This document shows, one piece after another, positions 1 to 9,092 of a stretch of 64,000 nt of DNA (position 1 is its first letter; every line of letters begins with the position of its first letter). Made by a program: the position numbers and the translations under genes. The DNA lies in NCBI RefSeq assembly GCF_945869175.1, contig NZ_CAMBNZ010000002.1, forward strand, positions 1-64,000, given 5' to 3'. Under the pieces are notes generated by a model. That model was not told the DNA's origin. It saw nothing but the letters and a program-made list of their open reading frames with translations, and did not search any database. This DNA is from Limnohabitans sp. Rim8 (GTDB lineage Bacteria; Pseudomonadota; Gammaproteobacteria; Burkholderiales; Burkholderiaceae_C).

Positions 1-1
1 C

Positions 2-583
2 ATGTTGATGGTCGAGCCCATCGAGGCACAGGTTGAGTGGGGCTTTCCCATGCGGTGTGGCAGCCGAATCCCGCGCCTGGCACCCTGCAATGTCTACCGC
101 TGCAAGGACGGCTACGTGGCCTTGAACGCGGCCCCACCGCGTATCTGGAAGCGATTGGCCGCGGTCATGGAAAACGCCGAACTGCGCGATCCCCAGCTAT
201 TCTCACTGGCCGCACGCCTGGAGAGGCAGGACTGGATCGACAGTGAGGTGGCTCAATGGGTATCGGGCAAGGAAGTCGACGAGTTGATCGAGCTGACCCG
301 GCGCCATGGCGTTCCCTGCGCCAAGGTCATCGAGACGCTGGAAGAACTGATCGCCGATGAGTCGCTGGCCGCACGCCACATGCTGCACCCTGTCGAGCAT
401 CCCCGACTGGGCTTCGTGCCAGGCCTGAGTGCACCTGCCGTGCCGATCCTGACGGCGGGAATTGACGCACCAGCCTTAGCTCGCGCGCCCTATCTGGGCG
501 AGCACACCCACGAAGTCCTGAGGCTCTTTGCCGACCTCAGCGACGAAGACCTGAACAATCTGGAAGCGGATGGGATCATCTGA
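2..583 (+). CDS. CaiB/BaiF (family III) CoA-transferase, C-terminal part; 5' end outside window
   Basis: ORF open to the left edge; C-terminal motifs typical of family III CoA-transferases (CNVYRCKDGYVALNA, HGVPCAKVIETLEEL, LGEHTHEVL). Confidence 0.85.
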   Translation: MLMVEPIEAQVEWGFPMRCGSRIPRLAPCNVYRCKDGYVALNAAPPRIWKRLAAVMENAELRDPQLFSLAARLERQDWIDSEVAQWVSGKEVDELIELTRRHGVPCAKVIETLEELIADESLAARHMLHPVEHPRLGFVPGLSAPAVPILTAGIDAPALARAPYLGEHTHEVLRLFADLSDEDLNNLEADGII

Positions 584-584
584 C

Positions 585-1466
585 ATGGCACAACCCTCCA
601 TCCGCACGGTTCTGGTGGCAGGTGCTGGCTCTATCGGCATCGGAGTAGCGCGCTCCATGCGCAGTGAAGGCTACCGCACGCTCATCCTCAGCCGCAATCC
701 CGCTCGCCTGCAAGGCCAGGTCGAGGGGGTGGAGCTGATCTCGCAACTGCCCGTGGAGGCCCCGGACCTAGTGGTGGAGTGCCTGCCCGAACTCATTGAG
801 CTGAAGCACCGTTTTTACGCTGAGGTCGAGTCCGCATGGAGCGGCGCGCCCATCCTAGCAACCAACACTTCGAGCCTGTCGTTCGAGGAGCTTGCGCGGC
901 CCCTTGTCCACCCTGCACGCTTCGTCGGAATGCATTACATGTACCCGGCCCACCAGCGCGAACTGTTCGTGGAAGTCATCCGCATCGCAGGCACGAGTGA
1001 CGAGGTGGTCGAGTCGGTGCTCCAGTGCTTGGAGCGTTGCGGAAAAAAGGCGGTTGTTCTGAACCGGCCGGTGATCGGGGCCCTATTCAATCGCCTACAA
1101 CACGCCTTGCTGCGCGAGGCCTACTACCTGATCGACCAGGGCGTCGCGACACCCGAACAGATTGACGACATGGCCCGTCAATTCATTGCCCCCCGCATGT
1201 GTATCACCGGGCTGTTGCAGCAAAAGGACATCAACGGCCTGGACACCCATACCTACGCGCAACGCAGCCTGCGTCCGATGCTTTGCAACGACCCGCAGCC
1301 CAGCCAAGTTTTAGAGCAGCACTTTGCGCGAGGCGAGTTCGGGCTGAAAACTGGCCGCGGGTTCTACGACTGGACCGGTGCCGACTCTGCGGCAATCAGG
1401 TTGGCGACCGAAAAGAATGTCGCACGCATCACCGCGTTGATCCGTCAAATCAAGGCCGGCGACTAA
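585..1466 (+). CDS. 3-hydroxyacyl-CoA dehydrogenase, NAD-binding
   Basis: N-terminal Rossmann motif VAGAGSIGIGVA, ATNTSSLSFEELA, C-terminal KTGRGFYDW; ATG at 585 one base after the upstream stop. Confidence 0.88.
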   Translation: MAQPSIRTVLVAGAGSIGIGVARSMRSEGYRTLILSRNPARLQGQVEGVELISQLPVEAPDLVVECLPELIELKHRFYAEVESAWSGAPILATNTSSLSFEELARPLVHPARFVGMHYMYPAHQRELFVEVIRIAGTSDEVVESVLQCLERCGKKAVVLNRPVIGALFNRLQHALLREAYYLIDQGVATPEQIDDMARQFIAPRMCITGLLQQKDINGLDTHTYAQRSLRPMLCNDPQPSQVLEQHFARGEFGLKTGRGFYDWTGADSAAIRLATEKNVARITALIRQIKAGD

Positions 1467-1493
1467 AGCCACCCACAAAGGAACGCATTCAAT

Positions 1494-2252
1494 ATGAAAT
1501 TAGGAATCACCGGTAAAGTAGCGATCGTGACCGCTGCCAGTGGTGGTCTGGGCAGCGCGATCGCGCATGGCCTGGCCGCAGAGGGCGTGCGGGTTGTGGT
1601 TTTCTCGCGGTCGCAAGCGGCCCTTGAAGCACTTGCGTCTGACATCGAGAAGGAGCATGGTGTGCGCTCGCTCGCCGTGGTCGGCGATATGTGCGTGGCT
1701 GCGGACTTAAAGCGGCTGGTGGAGCTCACCCAAGCAGAGTTCGGCGGTGTCGACATCCTGGTTCTTAATACCGGGCGCCCTCCCTTGCCATCGCGCGATG
1801 CGATGGACGAAAATGACGACGCCCGCTGGGATCAGGCCTACCAGACCCAGCTCTGGGGCGCAGTGCAGGTGACTCGGGCCGTTGTTCCGCTCTTGGTAGC
1901 CAGGCGCTGGGGGCGAGTGGTGAACATCGGCTCTGCATCCGTCAAGCAGCCTATGCCCAAGCATGTGCTGTCCACGGTGTTTCGCGCCGGGGTCAGTGGT
2001 CTGATGAAACACCTCGCCAACGAGGTCGCGCAGCATGGTGTGACTGTCAACACGGTGTGTCCTGCATCCATCCAGACCAGCAGTTTGGCAAGCAGCTACA
2101 ATTTAAACGAACGACTCAAATCTATTCCCGTGGGCCGCCTCGGACGGCCGGAAGAGCTTGCCGCACTCGTGGCCTTTCTCGCTTCCGACCTCGCCGGCTT
2201 CATCAACGGAACCAACTTGCAGATAGACGGCGGTATGGTCGGCGCGCTGTAA
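1494..2252 (+). CDS. SDR family oxidoreductase
   Basis: TAASGGLGSAIA cofactor motif, NIGSAS, C-terminal GFINGTNLQIDGGM. Confidence 0.9.
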   Translation: MKLGITGKVAIVTAASGGLGSAIAHGLAAEGVRVVVFSRSQAALEALASDIEKEHGVRSLAVVGDMCVAADLKRLVELTQAEFGGVDILVLNTGRPPLPSRDAMDENDDARWDQAYQTQLWGAVQVTRAVVPLLVARRWGRVVNIGSASVKQPMPKHVLSTVFRAGVSGLMKHLANEVAQHGVTVNTVCPASIQTSSLASSYNLNERLKSIPVGRLGRPEELAALVAFLASDLAGFINGTNLQIDGGMVGAL

Positions 2253-2280
2253 CAAAAACAACCAACCATCTCTAAGACCC

Positions 2281-2970
2281 ATGAACACCAAAACCAGGCC
2301 CGACGTCGATCAGATCATGCAAGCCATTGAGGACGATGTCGTCGCGGGGCGTCTTCTTCCCGGCATCCGCCTCGACGAGCGCGTGCTGTCGGAGCGTTTC
2401 GACGTGTCACGCACTCCGGTGCGCGAGGCGCTGCTGCGGCTGTCCCTGGTCGGCATCGTCGAGATGCGCAGGAACAAGGGTACGTTCGTCACTGAACCCA
2501 CCTCGCAGCGACTGCTGGGCATGCTGGAGGTACTTGCGGAACTCAAGGTCTACGCAGCCTCACTAGCTGCGAGGCGCATGAGCGTGCCCGAGCGTCATGC
2601 CTTGGTGGCGTTGTCGGACCGCATGAAGGTTCTGGCCGATGCTAACGATTTGAAGAACTATTTTGCCCTGTCCAACGAGGTCCATGCGGCGATCTTCCAG
2701 GGCACGCAAAACACCTACCTGATTGAAACGGCGCGCAGCATCCAGAGCTGCATGTGCGCATACCGGCGGCAGCTGTCGGAGGCGATGCACCGGCCGCTGC
2801 TGACGTCCCTGGAGGAGAACCGCAACATCGTCGGTGCCATCTTCCGCGGCGACGCCGCCCAGGCTGCCCACTGGATGCGCGAGCAGACGGAATTGCGGCG
2901 CGAAGAGCTTTCCGACTTGATGCTCATGTTGACTCACAACGCGGCGCCACTCGAGCTCGAGCCTGCCTGA
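2281..2970 (+). CDS. GntR family transcriptional regulator (FCD-type)
   Basis: wHTH ...LDERVLSERFDVSRTPVREALLRLSLVGIVEMRRNKGTFV plus helical FCD-like C-terminus. Confidence 0.92.
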   Translation: MNTKTRPDVDQIMQAIEDDVVAGRLLPGIRLDERVLSERFDVSRTPVREALLRLSLVGIVEMRRNKGTFVTEPTSQRLLGMLEVLAELKVYAASLAARRMSVPERHALVALSDRMKVLADANDLKNYFALSNEVHAAIFQGTQNTYLIETARSIQSCMCAYRRQLSEAMHRPLLTSLEENRNIVGAIFRGDAAQAAHWMREQTELRREELSDLMLMLTHNAAPLELEPA

Positions 2971-2998
2971 ACGCAGGCGACCCCCAAGGATTCACGAT

Positions 2999-3928
2999 AT
3001 GTACAAGCTTGAAATACTCGCTACCGGACTGCGTTTTCCCGAGGGACCGATCGCCATGGCGGACGGCTCAGTTCTCTTGGTCGAGGTAGAGCCCGCCACG
3101 CTGACCCGCATCGACCGACGCGGCGAAAAATCCGTCATCGCCTACTTGGGCGGCGCCCCTAACGGCGCTGCAATCGGTCCGGATGGCGCCTGCTATATCT
3201 GCAATAGCGGCGGCTTCAAATGGCACGACGAGCCCGGCATGCTGCGGCCCATCGGTCAATCCGACCACTACACTGGCGGCAGCATCCAGCGCGTCGACCT
3301 GTCTACGGGCAGGGTCACCAACCTGTACGGTCGCGAGAACGGACCCGTGCTAAAGGGCCCCAACGACCTGGTGTTCGATGCGGCCGGCGGATTCTGGTTC
3401 TCCGACATGGGCAAGACGCGCGAGCGAAGCCTAGACCGGGCCAGTGTGTACTACGGCTTGCCGGATGGCTCGTCCCTGCAGGAAGTGATCTTTCCAATGA
3501 TCGGCGCTAACGGCATAGGCCTTTCGCCCGATGGCAGCAAGCTTTACGTGGCCGAGACCATCACGGCGCGTGTCTGGGAGTTCGCGCTTGCCGGTCCCGG
3601 CCGAATCGACCCCAAGCCTTGGCCCTCTCCAAACGGCGGCAGGCTGCTCACCGGTTCTGCCAACTATCAGTTGTTCGATTCGCTGGCGGTCGAGGAAAGC
3701 GGCAACATCTGCGTGGCGACCATAATCCATGGCGGCATTACGGTGGTCGCCCCGATGGGCGGCATCATCGAGCACGTGCCGATGCCCGATCTGTACACAA
3801 CAAACCTGTGCTTTGGGGGCCCGGATCTAAAGAAGGCCTTCGTCACGCTGTCGACCACCGGACAGTTGGTTGCCGTCGAGTGGCCTAGAGCAGGTCTACG
3901 CCTGAACTGGCAAGACCTGCCTGAGTAA
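2999..3928 (+). CDS. SMP-30/gluconolactonase/LRE family protein
   Basis: [48 protein letters not shown] beta-propeller motifs. Confidence 0.88.
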   Translation: MYKLEILATGLRFPEGPIAMADGSVLLVEVEPATLTRIDRRGEKSVIAYLGGAPNGAAIGPDGACYICNSGGFKWHDEPGMLRPIGQSDHYTGGSIQRVDLSTGRVTNLYGRENGPVLKGPNDLVFDAAGGFWFSDMGKTRERSLDRASVYYGLPDGSSLQEVIFPMIGANGIGLSPDGSKLYVAETITARVWEFALAGPGRIDPKPWPSPNGGRLLTGSANYQLFDSLAVEESGNICVATIIHGGITVVAPMGGIIEHVPMPDLYTTNLCFGGPDLKKAFVTLSTTGQLVAVEWPRAGLRLNWQDLPE

Positions 3929-3933
3929 GCGCG

Positions 3934-5076
3934 ATGGCATCCGCAGTCTTGACTGTAGCTGTCGCCGGTGTCGGTACCACCGACTTCGGCGCACTGCACG
4001 CGCGCCGCGGTGAGTCGCGTTCTGCCTATGACCTAGGGATCACCGCGCTCGGGCAGGCCATCACAGATTCACGGCTGGAAAAGCAAGACATCGACGGCCT
4101 GATCTGCGTTCGCCTGCCGTCCTACCAGCAGTTCGCCGTACAGGCCGGGCTGGTTGACCTGCGCATGGCATTCAGCCTAGAGGGTACGGGACGCATGGCC
4201 GCGGTCGCGCTGCAGCACGCGGTTGATGCAATCCGCTGCGGTCGGGCGCGCACTGTGGCCATCGTCTACGGCAACAATGGGCAGTCAGCGGGGGATCGCT
4301 ACGGTGGCGGCTTCGACGCAGCATCGCCGGCCGCCTACGACGCCGTCCACGGCCTGACCTCCGTGGGCGCGCAGGCGGCGCTCATGTACCGGCGCTATGT
4401 GCATGAACACAACGTACCACCTGATGCGCTGGCGGCCATTGCCATCAACGCGAGGCACAACGGCGCACTGAACCCGCAGGCCGTGCTGCGCACGCCGATC
4501 GACCGTGATGCCTACCTAGCTTCGCCCCTGATTGCCGAACCGTTGCGGCGCGCCGATTACTGCCTCATCGATGACGGTGGCGTTTGCATCATCGTGACCG
4601 AACTCGCTTTTGCACAAGCGCGCTCGCGGGCGCCTGTTCGCGTACTCGCCAGTGCAACGGCCACCGAGTTGACGCCACATTACGCCTCGCGGGATTTCTT
4701 TTACCGATCCTCGAGCCAGGTGGCGGCTCAGTTGCATGCCCAGAGTGGACTGGAACCAGCGGCGATAGACTGCGCCCAGGTCTATGACAACTTCACACCG
4801 ATGGTGCTGTTCGCACTCGAGGGTTTCGGATTTGCCGATCAAGGCAGGGCAGCGCACTGGGTGCAGGGCGGGCGGATCGAAATCGGCGGCGAGCTTCCTC
4901 TCAATACCTGCGGCGGGCACCTCGCCGAAGGCTACATGCAGGGTTTCGCCCTGCAAGTCGAAGCCGTGCGCCAGGTGCGCGGCGAATGCGGCGAGCGCCA
5001 AGTAAGCGGCTGCCGCACTGCCCAGTATATGTGCGTCGCGCCAGTGCTTGGCGCCCAATTATTCTCACTCGCTTGA
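3934..5076 (+). CDS. Thiolase-like protein (lipid-transfer/acetyl-CoA acetyltransferase-like)
   Basis: Thiolase-like fold sequence with [15 protein letters not shown] near the C-terminus; canonical nucleophile-Cys motif not seen. Confidence 0.8.
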   Translation: MASAVLTVAVAGVGTTDFGALHARRGESRSAYDLGITALGQAITDSRLEKQDIDGLICVRLPSYQQFAVQAGLVDLRMAFSLEGTGRMAAVALQHAVDAIRCGRARTVAIVYGNNGQSAGDRYGGGFDAASPAAYDAVHGLTSVGAQAALMYRRYVHEHNVPPDALAAIAINARHNGALNPQAVLRTPIDRDAYLASPLIAEPLRRADYCLIDDGGVCIIVTELAFAQARSRAPVRVLASATATELTPHYASRDFFYRSSSQVAAQLHAQSGLEPAAIDCAQVYDNFTPMVLFALEGFGFADQGRAAHWVQGGRIEIGGELPLNTCGGHLAEGYMQGFALQVEAVRQVRGECGERQVSGCRTAQYMCVAPVLGAQLFSLA

Positions 5077-5483
5077 CACGCCGCGCCCCACCTTCCACTC
5101 TGCCGGCGGTGACTTCCGCCGCCAAACAGCATTGGGATGACGCCCGCCGAGGCGTGCTCTCGATCCTGCGCTGCGAAGCTTGCGGCTACCGCTGGTTCCC
5201 GCCGACGGCAAACTGCCCTACCTGCCTTTCGCACAGGTTGGCGACGCAGCCGGTATCCGGCCGCGCCCGCTTGTGGTCCTGGACGGTGATTTGCAGGCAA
5301 TACTTCAAGGATTTCCCACCCCCTTATGTGGTGGCCCTGGTCGAACTGGAGGAAGGACAGATGATCACAACCACCATCGTGCAGGCCCATCCCGAGACGC
5401 TTCGATGCGACCAGCCGCTCGTCGTCGTATTTGAAACCTTTGCGGACGGCACCGCCTTACCGCAGTTCCGGCCTGCGCAATGA
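5073..5483 (+). CDS. Zn-ribbon/OB-fold domain protein (DUF35), putative thiolase partner
   Basis: [18 protein letters not shown] zinc ribbon followed by an OB-fold; likely TTG start at 5073 overlapping the thiolase stop (TTGA), shorter than the provided ORF. Confidence 0.8.
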   Translation: MTRRAPPSTLPAVTSAAKQHWDDARRGVLSILRCEACGYRWFPPTANCPTCLSHRLATQPVSGRARLWSWTVICRQYFKDFPPPYVVALVELEEGQMITTTIVQAHPETLRCDQPLVVVFETFADGTALPQFRPAQ

Positions 5484-6265
5484 CTGTCACCACCGACACA
5501 CGCGACGCAGTAGCCTGGATCACCATCCACCGGCCCGAGACGGGCAATGCCCTGCGCGGAGCAGACGTTCAGGCCCTATCGGCAGGCGTTAGCCAAGCCC
5601 TAGGCGATGCAGCGGTGCGTGTTCTGGTCATCACCGGCGAAGGCAACAAGTTCTTTTGCACGGGCGGTGACCTGTCTGAGCTGGTGCAAGGGCTCGCGGA
5701 CATTGGCCTGCACATCCGGAAATGGCACGACCTGGTCGACATGATCGAGGCTGCCGAAAAGCCGGTGATCGCAGCCATGAACGGCCATGCGGTGGGGGGC
5801 GGCCTCGAGCTCGCGCTGGCCTGCCACCAACGCATCGCTAGCGCCCGCGGCCGGTTCGGCGTTCCAGAGTTGAATGCGGGCCTTTTCCCGTCCGCGGGCG
5901 GCGTTCGCCGGCTCACGCGCCTGCTTGGCGCCTCGACAGCGCTGGAGCTGATTTTGTCCACCGAGCTGTGGACCGCCCAGACGGCTCTGGCCAGAGGCCT
6001 GGTCACTCACATCTGCGAGCCCAGTGGACTTCTAGTGCAGGCAGGTGAGCTGGCGCGGCACCTCGCGACGTTCGAACCCAATGCGCTGCGTGCGGTGCTG
6101 GTGTGCGCCCGGGCAGCCGCCCTCAATATCGACAGCGTGGAGCTCGAAATCTCCTTGCTACGCGAGTGCTACCAGACCGACACTAACCGCGCTCGATTGC
6201 GCGATTTCCATCAGCAGCTGGGCCGGCCGGCCCAATCTTCCACAGACAAGGAATCGACCTCATGA
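5480..6265 (+). CDS. Enoyl-CoA hydratase/isomerase family protein
   Basis: AMNGHAVGGGLELALACHQRIA and LFPSAGGVRRLTRLLG crotonase motifs; overlaps upstream stop. Confidence 0.92.
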   Translation: MTVTTDTRDAVAWITIHRPETGNALRGADVQALSAGVSQALGDAAVRVLVITGEGNKFFCTGGDLSELVQGLADIGLHIRKWHDLVDMIEAAEKPVIAAMNGHAVGGGLELALACHQRIASARGRFGVPELNAGLFPSAGGVRRLTRLLGASTALELILSTELWTAQTALARGLVTHICEPSGLLVQAGELARHLATFEPNALRAVLVCARAAALNIDSVELEISLLRECYQTDTNRARLRDFHQQLGRPAQSSTDKESTS

Positions 6266-7116
6266 ACGACTACCCCGTCATCGACACTTGGTGCAACCTC
6301 TTCACACCGGCGTCCATGGAGAAGAACTACGCCGACAACCCAGAAATGGCCCATGTCGTAAAGCTTTGGTCCATGGGTGAGCGCACCCGCGGCTGGACGA
6401 CCCAAGAGTTCTCCAGGATCCTCGATGCGTCCAACGTTTCGACCGTCATCATCCCGGTTTGGCAATCCTGGTCCCACAAGACGCAGCGCATGTTCTGGGA
6501 CATGAAGGTCGAAGAGGTCGCGGAAGTCACGCGCGCCGATCCCAAGCGATTTAAGGGCATGTTCGGCATCAACCCCTACGCTCGCATGGACGGTGTTCGG
6601 GCGCTCGAATCTGCGGTACGAGACCATGGCTTTATTGCGGCCCAGTTGCATCACTACGGCTACAACCTGAACCCTGCCGACAAGGCCTTCTTTCCTTTCT
6701 ACGCCAAGTGCGTCGAACTGGACATCCCGGTGATGATCCAAATGGGTCATTCTGCCGAGCTAATGCCCAGCGAGGTCGGACGGCCGATTCATCTCGACGA
6801 GGTCGCGCTGTACTTTCCCGAATTGAGGATCATCGGAGCCCACACCGGATGGCCCTGGGTCGAGGAGTTAATCGCGATGGCCTGGAAGCACGCCAACGTG
6901 TACATCGCCACTACCGCGCATCTGCCCAAATACTGGGACAAGAGTCTTGTCCATTTCCTTAATAGCCGCGGGAGGGGCAAGGTGATGTACGGAACGGACT
7001 TTCCGGTCGTGAATCATGAGCAAAGCCTCGCGCAGATCGAACAGCTCGGCCTGAAACCGGAAGCGCGCAAGGCCCTGCTTTATGACACAGCGAGAAAGGT
7101 CTTCAAACTCGATTGA
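6262..7116 (+). CDS. Amidohydrolase family (amidohydrolase_2/ACMSD-like) protein
   Basis: IDTWCNLF start, IPVMIQMGH, IIGAHTGWPWVEELIAMAWKHANVYIATTA, MYGTDFPV motifs. Confidence 0.87.
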   Translation: MNDYPVIDTWCNLFTPASMEKNYADNPEMAHVVKLWSMGERTRGWTTQEFSRILDASNVSTVIIPVWQSWSHKTQRMFWDMKVEEVAEVTRADPKRFKGMFGINPYARMDGVRALESAVRDHGFIAAQLHHYGYNLNPADKAFFPFYAKCVELDIPVMIQMGHSAELMPSEVGRPIHLDEVALYFPELRIIGAHTGWPWVEELIAMAWKHANVYIATTAHLPKYWDKSLVHFLNSRGRGKVMYGTDFPVVNHEQSLAQIEQLGLKPEARKALLYDTARKVFKLD

Positions 7117-7128
7117 GGGTGGCGCAGT

Positions 7129-8001
7129 ATGCAAGTGCTTGAAGCCCGGTGCATCCTAAATGTGCGCAATGCGCTCGGTGAGGGTCCGTTGTGGCATCCC
7201 GTTGAACAGGCGCTCTACTGGCTGGACTGCATGTCGCGTGAACTTCTGCGCCACGTGCCCGGCCAAGAAGTCGTGCAGCGTTGGACGCTACGCGGCACCC
7301 CCGGCTCCTTTGCATTTTGTTCGGATGGAACGCTTCTGATCGTCTATCGCAATGGGCTCGCCTTCCTAGACCTCGCGACCGGCAGCGAAACGCCGATTGC
7401 GGCACGGGGACCGGACTTCGGCCTGGAACGCTTCAACGACGGCAAATGCGACTCACGCGGCCGGTTCTGGGTAGGCACCATGGACCGGGAACTGAAGGCG
7501 ACAGTCGGATCCCTCTATCGAATCGGCTCGGACTTGCTGCCCTACTGCGCTGACCGGGGCGCCTTCACCCTGTCCAATGGCATCGCCTGGAGCCCTGACG
7601 AGTGCGTGCTCTATGCCTGTGATTCGCGGCCAGGCCGCATCTTCGCGTATGCATTCGAACCCGAGACCGGCACACTGGGAGAGCGTCGGGTGTTCATCGA
7701 CTATGCGGGACGCAGCGGCCGTCCTGATGGCTGCACCATAGATGCGGAAGGCGGCTTGTGGGTGGCAGAGTACGATGGCGCTAGGGTCAGCCGATATGAC
7801 TCCGATGGCCGTTGCCGGCAAGTGATCCCACTGCCCATTCCGCGACCCACTAGCGTAACGTTTGGCGGACCGGGCTTGGCAACTCTGTTCATCACCTCGA
7901 TGAGGCACGGCGTCGATACTCAGGCCCATCCGGATGCGGGTGGCGTGTTTGCGGTAAAGCCCGGCGTCTGCGGGCTCCCGGCGTCGACATTTGTGCTCTG
8001 A
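7129..8001 (+). CDS. SMP-30/gluconolactonase/LRE family protein
   Basis: NALGEGPLWHPVEQALYWLD, RFNDGKCDSRGRFWVGTMD, LSNGIAWSPDECVLYACDS, GRPDGCTIDAEGGLWVAEY. Confidence 0.92.
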   Translation: MQVLEARCILNVRNALGEGPLWHPVEQALYWLDCMSRELLRHVPGQEVVQRWTLRGTPGSFAFCSDGTLLIVYRNGLAFLDLATGSETPIAARGPDFGLERFNDGKCDSRGRFWVGTMDRELKATVGSLYRIGSDLLPYCADRGAFTLSNGIAWSPDECVLYACDSRPGRIFAYAFEPETGTLGERRVFIDYAGRSGRPDGCTIDAEGGLWVAEYDGARVSRYDSDGRCRQVIPLPIPRPTSVTFGGPGLATLFITSMRHGVDTQAHPDAGGVFAVKPGVCGLPASTFVL

Positions 8002-8031
8002 GGACAGGCGGCCTTCTTGCCAATTCACCAA

Positions 8032-8053
8032 ACCCATTTAATGGGTGTACAAT
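8032..8053 (+). promoter_or_regulatory. Putative brnTA promoter/operator: ACCCATT-T-AATGGGT palindrome abutting a TACAAT -10-like hexamer
   Basis: Perfect 7-bp inverted arms at 8032-8046, TACAAT at 8048-8053, 8 bp before the remnant toxin ATG. Confidence 0.5.
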
Positions 8054-8060
8054 AAATCAC

Positions 8061-8158
8061 ATGGATCTTGAGTTTGACGTGGCAAACTGCGCCGCATCAT
8101 CAGCATGAGGAAAGCCAATGACCGAGAAAAAGCGCTCTACGTCCGCGCCCTGGATTGA
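8061..8158 (+). pseudogene. brnT: brnT toxin remnant (N-terminus and C-terminus retained, core deleted, frame shifted)
   Basis: 8061 frame reads MDLEFDVANCAASSA*; the frame at 8090 reads RRIISMRKANDREKALYVRALD*, resembling a BrnT C-terminus. Confidence 0.65.
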
Positions 8159-8387
8159 TCCTGATGACACGCCGCCTTTGACGGCCGAATTTTTCAAATC
8201 GGCTGAACTTTACGAAGGCAAGCAACTCACATCCCGAGGACGCCCCAAGGCCGCGATGACCAAAGAGCCCGTCAAGCTTCGTTTGGATGCAGATGTCCTG
8301 GCCGCCTTGCGTGCCAGTGGCGACGGCTGGCAGACGCGTATCAACGAGGCATTGCGCGCTTCCTTGAGATTGGCCGGGCAACTCTGA
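8118..8387 (+). CDS. brnA: BrnA-like antitoxin
   Basis: WIDPDDTPPLTAEFFKSAELYEG...KEPVKLRLDADVLAALRASGDGWQTRINEALR, typical BrnA/DUF4415 ribbon-helix-helix. Confidence 0.85.
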   Translation: MTEKKRSTSAPWIDPDDTPPLTAEFFKSAELYEGKQLTSRGRPKAAMTKEPVKLRLDADVLAALRASGDGWQTRINEALRASLRLAGQL

Positions 8388-8501
8388 AGCGCCACAAGCC
8401 AAGCCGCCAAGACTTGCTTTCTTAAGGACAGCAAATTCGACCGTTGACCTTTACCCGTTGCAAATGGCTGGCCCCATCGATGTGCCCAGAGGAGAGCGCG
8501 C

Positions 8502-9077
8502 TCAACGAACCGCCATCGCGACCGCTGCCACCACAACCACCAAGCCCAAAGCCCAGGCCCACGACGGCAAACCCGCAGAGGCCTGCTGAGACGATGCGGT
8601 GGATTCGATGCGCACGGGCTCTTCCAATGGGGGGTAACGCTTTTCAAGCTCTGCTTCAAACCGCTTGAAGAAGTCTTCGGCCATGTTCTTGGCCACACCA
8701 TCGACCAAGCGTTGTCCCAATTGCGCAATTTTTCCGCCCACAGAAGAGTGAACGGTGTAATGCAACTCACAACCCTTTTCCAATGGCTTGATTTCTACCG
8801 CAGCCTCGCCTTTGCCAAATCCAGCCACGCCGCCTTGGGCATCGAAATGGAGTTTGTAGCTTTGAGGGGCGACGATGTCTGTCAACTGAACACTGCCATT
8901 GAACAAGGCCGAGACGGGCCCCATCTTGATGCCGGCGGCCACCGTAAATTTCTGATCACCTGAAAGCTCAAATTTTTGACAGCCAGGGATGCAGGCCTTC
9001 AGGATTTCGGGGTCATTCAGAGCCACCCAAGCCTGTTGCTGGGTGACTTGAAGTGTGCGTTGGCCAGTCATGTCCAT
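8502..9077 (-). CDS. coxG: CoxG/SRPBCC family protein with C-terminal hydrophobic anchor
   Basis: AWVALNDPEILKACIPGCQKFE and SSVGGKIAQLGQRLVDGVAKNMAEDFFKRFE; C-terminal hydrophobic helix. Confidence 0.88.
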   Translation of the reverse strand: MDMTGQRTLQVTQQQAWVALNDPEILKACIPGCQKFELSGDQKFTVAAGIKMGPVSALFNGSVQLTDIVAPQSYKLHFDAQGGVAGFGKGEAAVEIKPLEKGCELHYTVHSSVGGKIAQLGQRLVDGVAKNMAEDFFKRFEAELEKRYPPLEEPVRIESTASSQQASAGLPSWAWALGLVVVVAAVAMAVR

Positions 9078-9092
9078 GGTGGGTGTCTCCTG

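Noticed and set aside
8118-8387. Functional BrnTA toxin-antitoxin system
   Set aside because: Only the antitoxin is intact; the toxin reading frame is deleted and shifted.
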